NCBI RefSeq assembly: GCF_019703515.2
Contig: NC_059351.1
Coordinates: forward strand, 16,642,001 to 16,706,000
Reading direction: 5' to 3'
Origin: Myxocyprinus asiaticus
Taxonomy: Eukaryota; Chordata; Actinopteri; Cypriniformes; Catostomidae
DNA length: 64,000 bases
The notes under the pieces were generated by a model. The model was given only the letters and a program-made list of their open reading frames with translations, made no database searches and was not told the origin of the DNA. Shown here one piece after another: positions 31,126 through 42,306 of the stretch. Numbering within the stretch: the stretch's first letter is position 1; each line of letters opens with the position of its first letter. The translations under genes were made by a program, and so were the position numbers.

Positions 31126-32226
31126 TTACTTGCTCGTACCTGACAATACACGGGATGAGACCGGCTCAACCCAGAGATTGTAGAACCTCACACAGGTGTT
31201 GGGTGTTGCCCAGCCCACTGCTCTGCAGATGTCTGCTAAAGAGGTGCCATTGGTCAGGGCCCAGGAGGCCGCAACACTCCCAGTAGAGTGGGCTCGTAGC
31301 CCCATGGGGGGTGGCACATGCTGAGCATCATGATGGCATCAATTACCCAATTGGTGATCCTCTGTTTGGAGACAGCGCTCCCTTTCCGCTGACCGCCAAA
31401 GCAGACAAAGAAATGTTCGGGGCTTCTAAAGCTCTGCGTGCGATCCAAATAGATGCGTAAAGCATGCACCGGACACAGCAATGCCAAGGCTGGGTCTGCC
31501 TCCTCCTGGGGCAGCACTTGCAGGTTCACCACCTGATCCCTAAACGGGGTTGTGGGAACCTTGGGCACATAGCCCGGTCAGGGTCTCAGGATCACATGAG
31601 AGTAGCCCGGACTGAACTCCAGGCACGTTTTGCTGACAGAGAATGCCTGCAGGTCCCCTACCCTCTTGATGGAAGTGAGCGCAGTCAGGAGGGAAGTCTT
31701 CAAAGAGAGTGCCTTTAACTCAACTGAAACTAGGGGCTCGAAGGGAGCTCCCCATAGACCCTGAAGGACTACCAAGATGTCCCACGAGGGGATGAGGTGC
31801 AGTCTGGGGGATTCAACCTCCTAGTGCCTTTCAGGAACCTGATGATCAAGTCGTGCTTCCCCAAATACTTACCATCTACTGCATCATGATGAGCAGAAAT
31901 GGCGGCTACATACACCTTGTGGTGGGGGACAGCCACCATTCCAGCCTCTCCTGCAAGAAGGAAAGTACCGATCTGACTGTGCATCTCTGGGGGTCTTCGT
32001 GTCAGGAAGAACACCACTTAGCGAACAGATGCCACTTCAAGGCATACAGACTCCTCATAGAGGGAGCCCTAGCCTGAGTAATTGTGTCTACTACCATGGG
32101 TGGTAGGCCACTTAGGTCTTCCGCGTTCTGTCCAAGGGCCAGACGTGGAGGTTCCAGAGGTCTGGTCACGGGTGCCAGATGGTGCCACGTCCCTGAGAAA
32201 GAAGGTCCTTCCTCAGGGGAATTCAC
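31126..32226 (-). pseudogene. DIRS tyrosine recombinase (copy E), catalytic Arg lost
   Basis: N-terminal domain at 32226-32010 (VVDTITQARAPSMRSLYALK), a frameshift, a damaged middle (VYVAAISAHHDAVDGKYLGK), then the catalytic domain: TSIKRVGDLQ (first Arg kept) and ILRP followed by TGA at the same place as in copy A. The next segment ends in another frame. The HxxR box reads HSTG, so the second catalytic Arg is Gly. The tyrosine box VRFYNLWVEP is intact. Non-functional. Confidence 0.75.
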
Positions 32227-32568
32227 CGGGGGGGGGGGGGGGGTCTGTCATGAGGAGCTTGAGGTCTGACAACCATGTCTGGTTGGGCCAGTAGGGTGCT
32301 ACTAGGATGACCTGCTCCTCATCCTCCCTGACCTTAAGCAGGTTCTGTGCAAGTAGGCTCACTGGGGAAACACATATTTACATAGTCCTGGGGGCCAGCT
32401 GTGTGCCAGCATGTCTAAACTGAGGGGTGCCTCGGTCAGAGCGTACCATAGCGGGCAGTGGGAGGATTCCCGAGAAGCAAACAGGTCTATCTGCGCTTGA
32501 CCAAATCGACTCCAAATCAGCTGGACAACCTGGGGGTGGAGTCTCCACAGTCCCCTGAGCATATCCTG

Positions 32569-33553
32569 TCATGACAGCGCATCCACTGCGGTGTTGTGGT
32601 CACCCGGTATGTGAGTGGCTCGCAGCGACTTGAGCCGCTGCTGACTCCAGAGGAGGAGATGGCGGGCGAGTTGTGACATGCAACAGGAGCGCAGGCTGCC
32701 TTGGCAGTTGATGTACACTACCGTCGCCATGTTGTCCATCCGGACCAACATATGCTTGCCCTGAATCAACGGCCGGAGCCTCCGCAGGGCAAGTAGTACT
32801 GCCAACAACTCGAGACAGTTGATGTGCCAACGTAGTCGTGGGCCAGTCCAAGAGCTGGCGGCTGCATGCCCATTGCATACGGTGCCCCAGCCCGTCTTGG
32901 AAGCATCCGCCATAACCACGATGTGCCTGGAGACCTGCTCTAGGGGAACCCCTGCCCATAGAAAAGCTAGGTCGGTCCAAAGGCTGAAGAAGCGACGACA
33001 GATCGGCATGACGACCACATGATGTGTCCCGCAGCGCCATGCCCATCTCGGGACTCGAGTCTGAAGACAGTGCTGAAGCAGTCTCATATGCATCAACCCG
33101 AGGGGTGTGCCCACCGCTGAGGATGCCATATGCCCCAGGAGCCTCTGAAAAAGTTTCAGTGGGACTGCTGTCTTCCATCTGAACGCCTTCAGACAGTTCA
33201 GCACCGACTGTGCGCGCTCGTTTGTGAGACATGCCGTCATCAAGACTGAGTCCAACTCCAAACCGAGAAACGAGATGCTCTGAACCAGGTAGAGCTTGCT
33301 CTTTTCCCAGTTGACCCGAAGCCTCAGCCGGCTGAGGTGCGTGAGCACCAGGTCCCTGTGCGCACACAACACATCCCGAGAGTGAGCTAGGATTAGCCAG
33401 TCATCGAGATAGTTGAGGATGCGGATGCCACTTCCCTTAGCGGGGCAAGGGCTGCCTCTGTGACCGTGAAAATGCGAAGGGACATGGACAGGCCGAAGGG
33501 GAGGACATTGTACTGGTACACCCGGCCCTCAAAAGCAAACCGCAGGAAGGGTC
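32569..33553 (-). pseudogene. DIRS RT C-terminal part and RNase H (copy E)
   Basis: The palm motif LNYLDDWLILAHS (near 33395-33420) is preserved, although the region upstream of 33430 is out of frame. From 33372 an uninterrupted 267-codon frame covers the thumb (VNWEKSKLYLVQSISFLGLE), the connection and RNase H with VVMADASKTGWGTVCNG, NCLELLAVLLALRRLRP and IPGDHNTAVDALS. Its first RNase H acidic residue is present. It ends at a stop where other copies read on. Confidence 0.8.
32600..33367 (-). CDS. Overlapping alternative frame across DIRS RNase H (copy E)
   Basis: A 255-codon frame in a register different from RT/RNase H, over the same bases. It shares PPSPPLESAAAQVAASHSH and PGSEHLVSRFGVGLSLDD with the corresponding frames of copies A, B and C. 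See the entry at 50-799 for interpretation. Confidence 0.4.
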   Translation of the reverse strand: MCAQGPGAHAPQPAEASGQLGKEQALPGSEHLVSRFGVGLSLDDGMSHKRARTVGAELSEGVQMEDSSPTETFSEAPGAYGILSGGHTPRVDAYETASALSSDSSPEMGMALRDTSCGRHADLSSLLQPLDRPSFSMGRGSPRAGLQAHRGYGGCFQDGLGHRMQWACSRQLLDWPTTTLAHQLSRVVGSTTCPAEAPAVDSGQAYVGPDGQHGDGSVHQLPRQPALLLHVTTRPPSPPLESAAAQVAASHSHTG

Positions 33554-35516
33554 TTAGTGCATTACCCTGGTAATGTGGTGCACGGTGTGAAGGCGCAATG
33601 AAAGTGCTAGTGCGAGGCGATCGACTGTGTTCCGTAAATGCAATAGGGTCCTTGAATAATGTATAACATGTGAGTAAGGGCAGCCGGTGTAGTTTCTGGT
33701 GCCCCCCTAGGGTATGATGGTTTCCCCCTAGGGAGTTGGTGCCCTACACAGACTGCGTAATATGCATATAGGGAGCTGCGGTACTGTTGTTGGCATTTTT
33801 CTGAAAGTGATTAGTCTAATGGCTTATTAGTTTCAACAAAACCAAACTGGCTTTGGCTGAACCTGACAGCTCCTTCAGTTTATGTCAATATTCTATAAAA
33901 GATTAAATTAATTTATATCACTGAAAGCGACATGACCAATTCCATTATAATTCATAAATCTGTCTACATTAGTGGTACGCGATGTCGTAAATGCGGTAGC
34001 AATCAAGTATTATTCTTTTGATGAATTTACAGCACAATAAATGGAGTGAACTTTTTAATCTGACCTGTCTGAGGTAACGGCACTTTGATGTTCCGGGGCG
34101 AATTCAAAACTGCATTTTTTGCTTTCTTGAAGGGCACTCCTGCGGGAGGGGATGACACTTGAAAGCTCATTCAAAACGAAAGTGAGAAAATTAATCTTTT
34201 CTCAGAGGGCCCTTCCACAAGACTGTTAGCGAAGGGTACATTCATACAGTAATGCCATGTTTCCTTTAGAGTACCCACTTCAAGGGCCCTGCAGTTCGGA
34301 GTGAGTATAGGGCATAGGATCACTTGCAACTGGAATTTACCCCCGATCTGCTGTAGCGCGCGCTCTTAAAGGCACCTCCACTTAATTTTCTTTAATACGC
34401 CCGCGATTTACCAAGAAATCTCATAATAACAAATTATTACTGTTATTGTGAGATTATGATGAGATTTTAATTATTAAAATTTCTCCCCTTTTTCTGGACG
34501 ATGAAAAGGGCACCTATAGATTTGAGCTTGCGCCCCTGCTACCCCCATTCTCTGCAAGTCAGTGTTTGCCGATAACTTCCAAAGTTTGTTTTTTATTTTT
34601 GCCGCAATTTTTTCTCTACAGAGTGTTGATATGGTAACAAGTAAATGAATGAAGTTTTGTCTTACCAGTGTGTGTGGAAATGTTTAAACCATGTGCATTA
34701 CAATTAACCCACGTTACATTGTGGCCCGCTCTCCCCTATAAATTGCCAATGCATTATTAGACACTATACACACAGACATTAAACATACTGAATGCTGAAA
34801 TTTAATTTGCTGAAGTTTAAATCTCAATACTATATATATTTTTTTTTTCTGGCTGCCGTTCAGTCTCTACAAGTATACCAGGCAGTAGCTTGCTGAACGG
34901 CCAGGTCCTTCTCAGTCTCTATCCCGCACACACTGTCTCTATGGGGCGGTTTCTCTTTTGAATGGGTTAAGATGAATGTCAGTGAGCATTTTTGCGCAAT
35001 GCGAAGAGATACAGCAGCTTGCCCGTATCACTCGCCCGCTTGTGGATGTAGAATCTTCATTCTCTGTGAAGTAAATCGCTTCTATGTTTATTATGTGTCT
35101 ATGCTTACATCGTGTGCAATGAATAAGCATGCACCGCTTCACACAATCAGTTTCTATGCAAGGATGTGCAGTTGACTCAAGCGAATATACACTGACAATG
35201 CAGATGTGCCATTGTTAGCCACAGAAAGTGGGAGAAAACATTGGTGAAGTTTTGGCCATTGTACAAAAGTGCTGGGTTTGTGTTCCTGGCAGGCAGCAGA
35301 TGGCATAACCCTGCCCCCACTCTAATCGGAGCCTGTAAGGACTGAGTAGCCTTCCAGGAACAACTTGGGTCACCTCTCTCCTAAGTTTCAGGAAGTTAAA
35401 AAAATGGATACTGCATTAATTGTGCAATTTTTTTAACACATTAAACAAAAAAAAAAAATAATCACAGAAATGAATGTGTTCAATTTCCCAGCCCTAATAT
35501 GTATATATATATATAT
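33554..35516. other. Stretch without a supported gene; dispersed repeats
   Basis: No ORF with recognisable domains. 34795-35070 (gaatgctgaaatttaatttg, gcgaagagatacagcagctt) matches 45465-45660 in the same order, so both are copies of an interspersed repeat. A (TA)7 tract at 35502-35516 abuts the hAT element. Confidence 0.45.
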
Positions 35517-35697
35517 TAGGGCTGTCAATCGATTAAAACATTTAATCGCGATTAATTGCATGATTGTCATGAGTTAACTCGTGATTAATCGTAACTTAAT
35601 AGCACATTTTTATCTGTTCTAAATGTACCTTAAATTAATACTTTTCAAGTTTTTAATACTCTAATCAACATAGGCATGGACAAATATGGATGCTTTA

Positions 35698-36145
35698 TGC
35701 AAATGTATGTTTATTATTAGTGAAACCATACTCAACTAGACATATTTCAAAGGTCATAGATGGGAACCTGGTATCTCTATGTAGAACATAGAAATACCAG
35801 GTTCCCATTACTTCTCTTTCTTTGCACTGAGCAATTTACTTACACAAGCCTGTTTACATTTGCGCACGACAGGCAGCTCACTTCTTCTGAACATGCAAAA
35901 TGTAAATTTATTATTACTGAAACCACCCTAAACATAGAGCATAAAGAACATAGACATGTTTCAAAGATGGTAGACATGTTTTTCAAGGAACTTGTTCATG
36001 TCTATTAAACACATGGAAAAAAGAACATAGAACATAGTTCCCATTACTTCTCTTTCTTTGCACTGAGCCAGTTGCTCAAGCAGACAAGCCTGTTTACATT
36101 TTCAGATGACAGGGCAGTTCGCTTTTTCTGAACAACATGCCCTGA
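35698..36145. repeat. Tandem duplication at the 3' end of the hAT transposase
   Basis: 35698-35890 and 35893-36145 share tttattattaNtgaaacca, ttcccattacttctctttct and ttgcactgagc in order. The stop-codon region of the transposase (LSAKKEK) is thus present twice; the true end is the copy at 36044. Confidence 0.65.
35760..35808. repeat. 23-bp inverted repeat with 3-nt loop
   Basis: Stem 35760-35782 and 35786-35808 (starting atgggaacctggtat) with a single mismatch and loop aga. It lies in the first unit of the tandem duplication. Confidence 0.8.
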
Positions 36146-36712
36146 CAGTGAAAACAATCTTTCACAAGGTATGGATGTGGCAGGTGTTGATAAGTATCTG
36201 CATGCAAGGTTGGCCATCTCACAGTGTGCCCCTTCATGTTTGGACCACCACTGCAGGGGACAGTCCTCTATGCCAATAGAAGGCTCTGCCTTGTAGCGCG
36301 CCACACATTTCTCAATACAGTCTTCTTCATCATTAGATGAATACTCTGGCACAGACATGAGACATGATCTCTTCTTAGGTGGCTCAGTTGTCACTGGTTT
36401 ATCTCACTGTGCAAGCCCCTCCCCCCTCTCCCGGAGCAAGGCACAGATTGAACTCCACACCTCAGCTCTGTCAGCCCTGCTCAGACATTTGAGTTTTTAA
36501 ACCTGGGGTCCAGTGCTGTTGCAACCCTCAGCCATGTGATGTTGTTTTTTTCCTTCCGTTTGTCCATGTCTGTTGTGAAAGTTTCCTTAAACTTAATCAT
36601 GTATGCTGGGTCATCTTATGAGACCTCCATCACACGTGATAGATGACACAATGCTGGAAGCACAACTGAGCAAGAAAGAAACTTCTCTCCTCCTAGAAGT
36701 TCACTCACATAT

Positions 36713-37003
36713 CTGCAGTAATAGAGAAAAGCACTTTAGTTAGACATAATGAGTCTCTCACTCACTTTCAATCTCTCACTCTCACTGACACACGTGTACA
36801 AACACACGACACACACACACACACACACAACACACACCACACTGTCAGAGACACATCAGAACAACAGAGAAATCCACTCTAACATTATACATGTCTTATA
36901 TATGCATATACAGCTCTGGAAAAAAAGCACAAATTATCCACAAATTATCAGTTTCTATTTATTTACGATTTATAGGTGTATGTTTCAATCTCTCACTCTC
37001 ATT

Positions 37004-37074
<71 letters not shown>

Positions 37075-37143
37075 CCCCACTTTTGACACAACCTTACTTT
37101 GACTGAGAAACAAACATAATAAATGAGAGTATCATTAAATTAC
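36713..37143 (-). other. Intron of hAT transposase with CA repeats
   Basis: GT...AG intron between VLEHC(R) and YVSELLGGE. Contains (CA)n at about 36811-36828 and 37004-37072. Confidence 0.65.
37004..37072. repeat. (CA)n microsatellite
   Basis: About 34 uninterrupted CA units within the hAT intron. Confidence 0.95.
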
Positions 37144-38393
37144 CTGCAGTGTTCCAGCACAGTCTCCAACCTCTTCAGTTTATCGGGTTCAGCTGCTGTT
37201 GGCATGTTGATGTTGCTTGCATGTAGGGCCAGTGCATCTCTCAATGGTTCTTGATTTCTTTGAACACGCTTTATCATTTCCAGGGTGCTGTTCCATCTAG
37301 TTGACACCTCCTGTGTGAGTGACTCTTTCTTTTGAAGATGTGCAACTTGCTGCTGTTCGAGCTCGGCTGTGTTTGCTGGGCTATGCTTGAAATGGCCCAC
37401 TACCTTCCTGCATTTTGCCAAGGTGCTGTCAAACGGGCTGTTCTGAAGCAAAACTGTGATAGCTTGGTGGAGGCTGTGTGCAATGCAAGGCATATGCTCG
37501 AATGGGATCTGCCTGGACGCTGCAATCATGTTGCATGCACTATCAGTGGTCAGTGTGCTAATTTTGAGTTCAATGTTCCACTGTCTGGCTACTTGCAGAA
37601 AGTGCTCAGCGCAAACGTCAGCATAGTGCCTCTCGTCTGCCTTCATAACGGTCAAAGCGTGCGACCGAAGTTTCCAGTGTGTGTCAAAATAATGTGCTGT
37701 GACCCCCAGGTAGCTATGGTTACTGAGGGAAGTCCAGTAGTCTCTGGTGAGCGCAACCGTGTTTGTCTGTCTCAACGCCTCCTCCACTTTAGCTTTCTCC
37801 TCTTCATAGACATTGTGAATCTTGCTTGTAACGGTGGCTCTCGAAGGTAGTTCATATGTATAATCGTTAGATGCGATGCGAATAATTTCAAGTAGACCCT
37901 CGTCCTTCACTATATTAACTGGCCTACATGCTGTAGCCACCCATTTAGCTATCGCTGTGGTGAGTCTATTGCTTGTGGAGTTGTCCATCCATCTCCGCTG
38001 CAAACTATCTAGTGTGGTCTGCCTTTGGTGAGGGGGAGTAGAGCTCTCTGCATCAGTTGTATGCTTCGCCATCAAGTGATATTTTAAACTCGACGTGCTG
38101 CGGTGATAACTTACTTCACTTCAACAATAAATGCAGACAACTTTTGTCTTGTCGACAGAACCATCAGACATCGTTTTGTATATGAATTTTCCGTTCAGAA
38201 GACCTTTTTTTCTCCATTTCTGTTTGCTGCTGCATCCTTTACTGTCTATGGCTGCATCTCCATTTCTCCAACTACGGGCTAGGCCACGGTTCAACAGAAA
38301 ATGCGCGCTGCATTAATCGCGCGTTAATAAAATTAGTGCCGTTAAAATGAATTTGTGTTAATGCATTATTAACGCGTTAATTTTGACAGCCCT

Positions 38394-38396
<3 letters not shown>

Positions 38397-38431
<35 letters not shown>
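38397..38431. repeat. (TA)n microsatellite between hAT and Tc1 chimera
   Basis: About 17 TA units filling the gap between the hAT right end and the Tc1-derived sequence tacgggtcagg. Confidence 0.95.
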
Positions 38432-38433
<2 letters not shown>

Positions 38434-39115
38434 GGGTCAGGGGCTTCAGTTAATGTTCACATTCTGAGTAATTGTAGAGAGTGTTGTGTGTGAAAATCCC
38501 AGGAGCCACTCACATCCCGGGTGACCACAACACCGCAGTGGATGCGCTGTCATGACAGGATATGCTCAGGGGACTGTGGAGACTCCACCCCCAGGTGGTC
38601 CAGCTGATTTGGAGTCGATTCGGTCAAGCGCAGGTAGACCTGTTTGCTTCTCGGGAATCCTCCCACTGCCCGCTATGGTACGCTCTGACCGAGGCACCCC
38701 TCAGTTTAGACATGCTGGCACACAGCTGGCCCCCGGGACTACGTAAATATGCATTTCCCCAGTGAGAATGGGGAAAAAAATTTGATCTCAGTGATTTGGA
38801 GCGTGGCATGATTGTTTGTGCCAGATGGGCTGGTTTGAGTATTTCAGTAACTGCTGATCTCCTGGGATTTTCACACACAACAGTCTCTACAATTACTCAG
38901 AATGGTGCCAAAAACATCCAGTGAGTATCAGTTCTGTAGACAGAAATACCTTGATGATGAGAGGGCAACAGAAAATGGCCAGACTGGTTCGAACTGGCAA
39001 AGTCTATGGTAACTCAGATAACCGCTCAGTATAATTGTGGTAAGAAGAATAGTTGGTGCTGTTTTGGCGGCATGAGGGGGACTTATTCTACCAGAGGTCC
39101 TCCTCATTATGTTAA
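38431..39115 (+). mobile_element. Chimeric Tc1 fragment containing an inverted Tc1 piece and a DIRS fragment
   Basis: Order: Tc1 5' sequence (cgggtcaggggcttcagtta), then 38461-38505 which is the reverse complement of 38859-38903 (45 bp, one mismatch), then DIRS sequence 38503-38766, then the Tc1 transposase start from about 38767. The transposase remnant reads GKKFDLSDLERGMIV and ISVTADLLGFSHTTV, with stops afterwards. It belongs to the same Tc1 family as 47495-48064. Both Tc1 termini are missing. Confidence 0.7.
38503..38766 (+). pseudogene. Captured DIRS RNase H fragment (F)
   Basis: Closely matches DIRS E 32359-32620 (opposite strand): IPGDHNTAVDALS region, then WRLHPQVVQLIWSRFGQAQ, LFASRESSHCPLWYALTEAP and LAHSWPPGLRKYAFP. 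It begins in gagccactcac and ends in ccccagtgag, with short microhomology to the Tc1 sequence at its edges. No DIRS ends are included. Confidence 0.75.
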
Positions 39116-40674
39116 GTAAGCTTATACTGAAAAGTCATTTTCTAGTTTTATTATTTTTTTTTTTTTTACCCTCTCTCTGTTTTGTTGCTACTGTATCTTT
39201 AAAATTTAATGTAAATAAACATCCTCTGTTATGACTGGCTTAGTCTGCCCGAGACGGACCACTTGTTTTAAAATGAATGGGAGACATTGGAACACATAAT
39301 ATGATGGGTGTAAAAAAGGAAGACCACCTTAAAGATAAAAGAGCCAATCACCTTGCTAATACAGACATCGTCTGTCAGTTAACTTGAGAATGTGCATGAA
39401 CATTAGCTGGGCCAGCCCAAACAAAATAATTTTTTAGCATAATCTGAGCTAAAGAAGCACAATTTATAACCACTGTTAACAGATGTTACTGCTGATTTTG
39501 CATATGTTATTTGATTGTAATCTTGACCCACCATTTAGGAGATTTCGGTGTTTCCCCATTCAAGTAGACAGTAGCTGTATTTATATGCCAACTGTATCCA
39601 TAGAATATAGCTCCCTAGGTATTCCAAGATGGCTGGTGAGTGGACTGACTTGCCATGAAAGGGAGTTTGGTCTCGTGTAGCCAAACTTTTGACAACTGGC
39701 ATACATTCTGGTCTACTTTGATGTTTATTCTGTCCACTTAGACAGGTTAATACTGTCTGAATATAATGAATGAACCACATTTCATTTTGGTTTTATATGC
39801 CATTCAGGGGAAGGTTTATCTGAGATCACTAAAAGTACAGTACCACAAAAACAAATGAAAAAGTGAATGGTGATTGAGACTAACATTTCACCTAACATAT
39901 CCTTTAGTGTTCCGCAGAAGAAAGAAAGTCAGATTAGGAACTATTATTAATGTTGATGTTAATGGTGGCAGAATTTTAATTATTGGGTGAACTTAAAACA
40001 AACAGCCTATTCAAGTCTATTATATTTAAATCTTAATGAGTCAGTGCTTCCCATGAGAGGGGAAGACAATCTTAAAAAGTTCCTTTAATATTTATTTTTA
40101 ATGTTACATTTTAAATGTAGATCAGGGCATAAAAATAGCAACCCATTACATTTTTATATCCATAAAGAGCTAGTTTTCTAAGATTAAGCCCAGACTGATA
40201 GAGCCAAACATAAAATATACCATCAGTCATACAACATTGCTCTCCACCCATTACAAAGTCTGAGCCTTAAAAATGATGTTAATACTCAAGCCATTACCCT
40301 CTGACTATCATCAAACTACTCAATGATCTTTTACCATTTTTACTAAGATTGCATAACTAGGGTTTAAAATAATCCTCAGTGAGCGTTGAATGGTCTCCAT
40401 AGAGCGTAATAGTGCCTGCCCACCTTTCCAGCCATCTTGGTTCTGTAAGTATTTTTCCAATGTATTTATTTTTTCATTGGGGTTTCATAAAATCTTCATA
40501 AAAGCATTCTAAGCCTTGAACCAAACCAACAAGCTCAGAGGTGAATGATGAGATTACAATCTTTGATTTGAAGTGAAAAAGTATTTGAAAATTGGCCAAA
40601 AATCAAAGGTACAGTACTGTGTATGTCTTTAATGCTTCCCATGAAGCATAGCGAATGACGTCAAGGAACGATAG
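39116..40674. other. Stretch without a supported gene
   Basis: 39907-39992 (gttccgcagaagaaagaaag to attgggtgaact) is a decayed right end of the common fish repeat whose left end is seen at 4912 and 61064. Nothing else is recognised. Confidence 0.4.

Positions 40675-40735
<61 letters not shown>
40675..40735. repeat. (TA)n microsatellite
   Basis: About 30 TA units. Confidence 0.95.
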
Positions 40736-40736
<1 letters not shown>

Positions 40737-41528
40737 CTATTGATTTTAAGTTGTAATTATAATTAGAGAAACAATAAATTTCATTTCTCTGCAAAAATAA
40801 ATTAAATCTATACAAATATATAGGTAGACTGAGAGTGTAGGGAATAGAGATGTGCCCGAAACTGAATACCTTATTCGGAAAGGCACGAATAACGGATTCA
40901 TCTGAATAATATAAAAAAATATTCATATGACTGATTATCCAAGATGCACAAGGATGAAGCAACATTTTAATAAACATATACAAAATAACAAAGAATTTAT
41001 TAATCTGTGCCACCAATATTTCTGAAGTGTAAACTTTATGAATGAAAATGCGTACGTTTCGATTTCAAATCGGATGGGCGCGGTCTCGACTCCGTTTGCG
41101 GTCTCTGTTAAATGTGCATGTCTGGAGCTAGTCAAGTGTAACATTAACTAAGAAATTACATCATATACACTTTTCACTTCTTGAATTGTCTATGTCAATG
41201 TATCACACGATTCACACGTGATTCCCATGTATTCATTTATAGCCTAAACCTGAGCGCAGGTTTATTCCTGACCTGAAGTGATGATTTTACGTCTGAGCCC
41301 TTCTATCCTTCTTTTAAAGTTGAGCACATTTATGTCCACATCAGCGATTAAGGAAATGATCTAAGACTTTTTATTCCGAAAAAAAAAAAAAAAAAAGTTT
41401 AAATGCTCCATAGAGTATTCATCTATTAGGAACATTCCTCATTATACAAAACGAAGAAACTGAAACATGCTCCGTCTTTTTTCTTCTTCTTCTTTAAACT
41501 GTGCTACATCTGGTAAGGTGCTATATAA

Positions 41529-41530
<2 letters not shown>

Positions 41531-41570
<40 letters not shown>
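41531..41570. repeat. (ATT)n microsatellite
   Basis: About 13 trinucleotide units following gtgctatataaatttatt, a phrase typical of SINE/LINE 3' tails. Confidence 0.85.
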
Positions 41571-41571
<1 letters not shown>

Positions 41572-41923
41572 TAACTAAATAATGGTGTCTTATCATAAAA
41601 ATTCCTGATAGATTTACAAGACTTTCACCTGTTTGTAGGCTATATTGATTTTATTTTCATTTCTTTTAATGTTTGAATTTGCATTTATTATTCTCTGCAA
41701 AATGTGTGCTTGCCATTTCACATTTTGCTTGACACCTTCTGCCTTCAGAATAATGTTGTTATACATGCACAGACAAACAAAAATTCTGTTTCATGCAGAT
41801 ATTAATATCAGAAATACCAGGAGATACCACAGTTTTCTACATATTCCACAGTTAATGTAGCCTACAAATTCAGCTTCATCTGGTAAGAAAAAAATAATTA
41901 AATATATTTGTTAAAATAATAAT

Positions 41924-41925
41924 TT

Positions 41926-41958
<33 letters not shown>

Positions 41959-41984
41959 TATTATTATTATTATTATTATTATTA
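41924..41984. repeat. (AAT)n/(ATT)n mirrored microsatellite
   Basis: About ten AAT units switch to ATT units near 41957, making a perfect inverted simple repeat. Confidence 0.85.
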
Positions 41985-42306
41985 GGATATTATTATGAAA
42001 AGGCATATACAGGGCATATGTTATTAATAAAAACTATAAATGTAAGAGTAATATTTAAAAATGGGCATTTAATTTAGTTTTGACGAGCTTCCAGTTTAAG
42101 CCCCGCCCACACCCAGTTCTTTCCGAATACAGAGACAGATACAGATAATTTTGTCATATGAACAGATACAGAAACGAATACAGATTATGGCTTCTCTTCA
42201 CACCCCTAGTTGGGAGACCGACTCACGTCAGTTGCAGTGTGTCATGGATTCTCTGACTGGTGGATCTTTCTCTTCATGATTCATGGGCAGTGTAGTTGTT
42301 CACCAG

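Larger units (their letters stand above)
30397..33553 (-). mobile_element. DIRS-family retrotransposon E, 5'-truncated
   Basis: On the - strand it starts abruptly in RT (about 33553), continues through RT thumb and RNase H, recombinase and the 3' untranslated region (30700-31110), and fades near 30397 without a clean terminal repeat. Two poly(G) runs (about 30702-30716 and 32229-32244) lie in it. The first corresponds to the C-run in DIRS A's 3' region. Gag and promoter are missing. Confidence 0.8.
36044..38171 (-). pseudogene. hAT transposase, ZBED-like, two exons
   Basis: Start MSDGSVDKTKVVCIYC at 38171 gives a BED zinc finger (VCIYC ... YHLMAKH) broken by one TGA at 38121-38123. The frame is then open to 37144: RQTTLDSLQRRW, TRDYWTSLSNHSYLGVTAHY (first catalytic Asp region), LTTDSACNMIAASRQ (second Asp), CIAHSLHQAI and TRWNSTLEMIKR. 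Donor CTGCAG|GTAATTT at 37143 and acceptor ATTACTGCAG at 36713 define a 430-bp intron holding two CA repeats. Exon 2 runs YVSELLGGEKF, ALDPRFKN, then 36394-36044 with the C-terminal dimerisation region LSTPATSIPCERLFS. A few stops near 36420-36620 inactivate it. Confidence 0.8.
35517..38394 (-). mobile_element. hAT transposon (ZBED/Ac-like), near full length
   Basis: Termini TAGGGCTGTCAATCGATTAA (left) and, reverse complemented, TAGGGCTGTCAAAATTAACG (right). It carries a transposase gene with an intron on the - strand. The flanking DNA is (TA)-rich on both sides, so the 8-bp target duplication (atatatat versus ataatata) is not convincing. Length 2878 bp. A tandem duplication of the 3' transposase end lies at 35698-36145. 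Confidence 0.8.
40845..42208. mobile_element. hAT-like non-autonomous element
   Basis: The left end TAGAGATGTGCCCGAA and the reverse-complemented right end TAGGGGTGTGAAGAGAAG are similar. The flanks gtagggaa / gttgggag could be an 8-bp target duplication with two changes. Inside are two (ATT)n-type tracts (41531-41570 and 41924-41984) and ORFs without domains. Family assignment rests only on termini and duplication length. Confidence 0.45.

Noticed and set aside
32226..32246. Poly(G) run as G-quadruplex regulatory site
   Set aside because: A single G16-type run in a dead DIRS copy, absent at that position in copies A, B and C. Most likely simple slippage.
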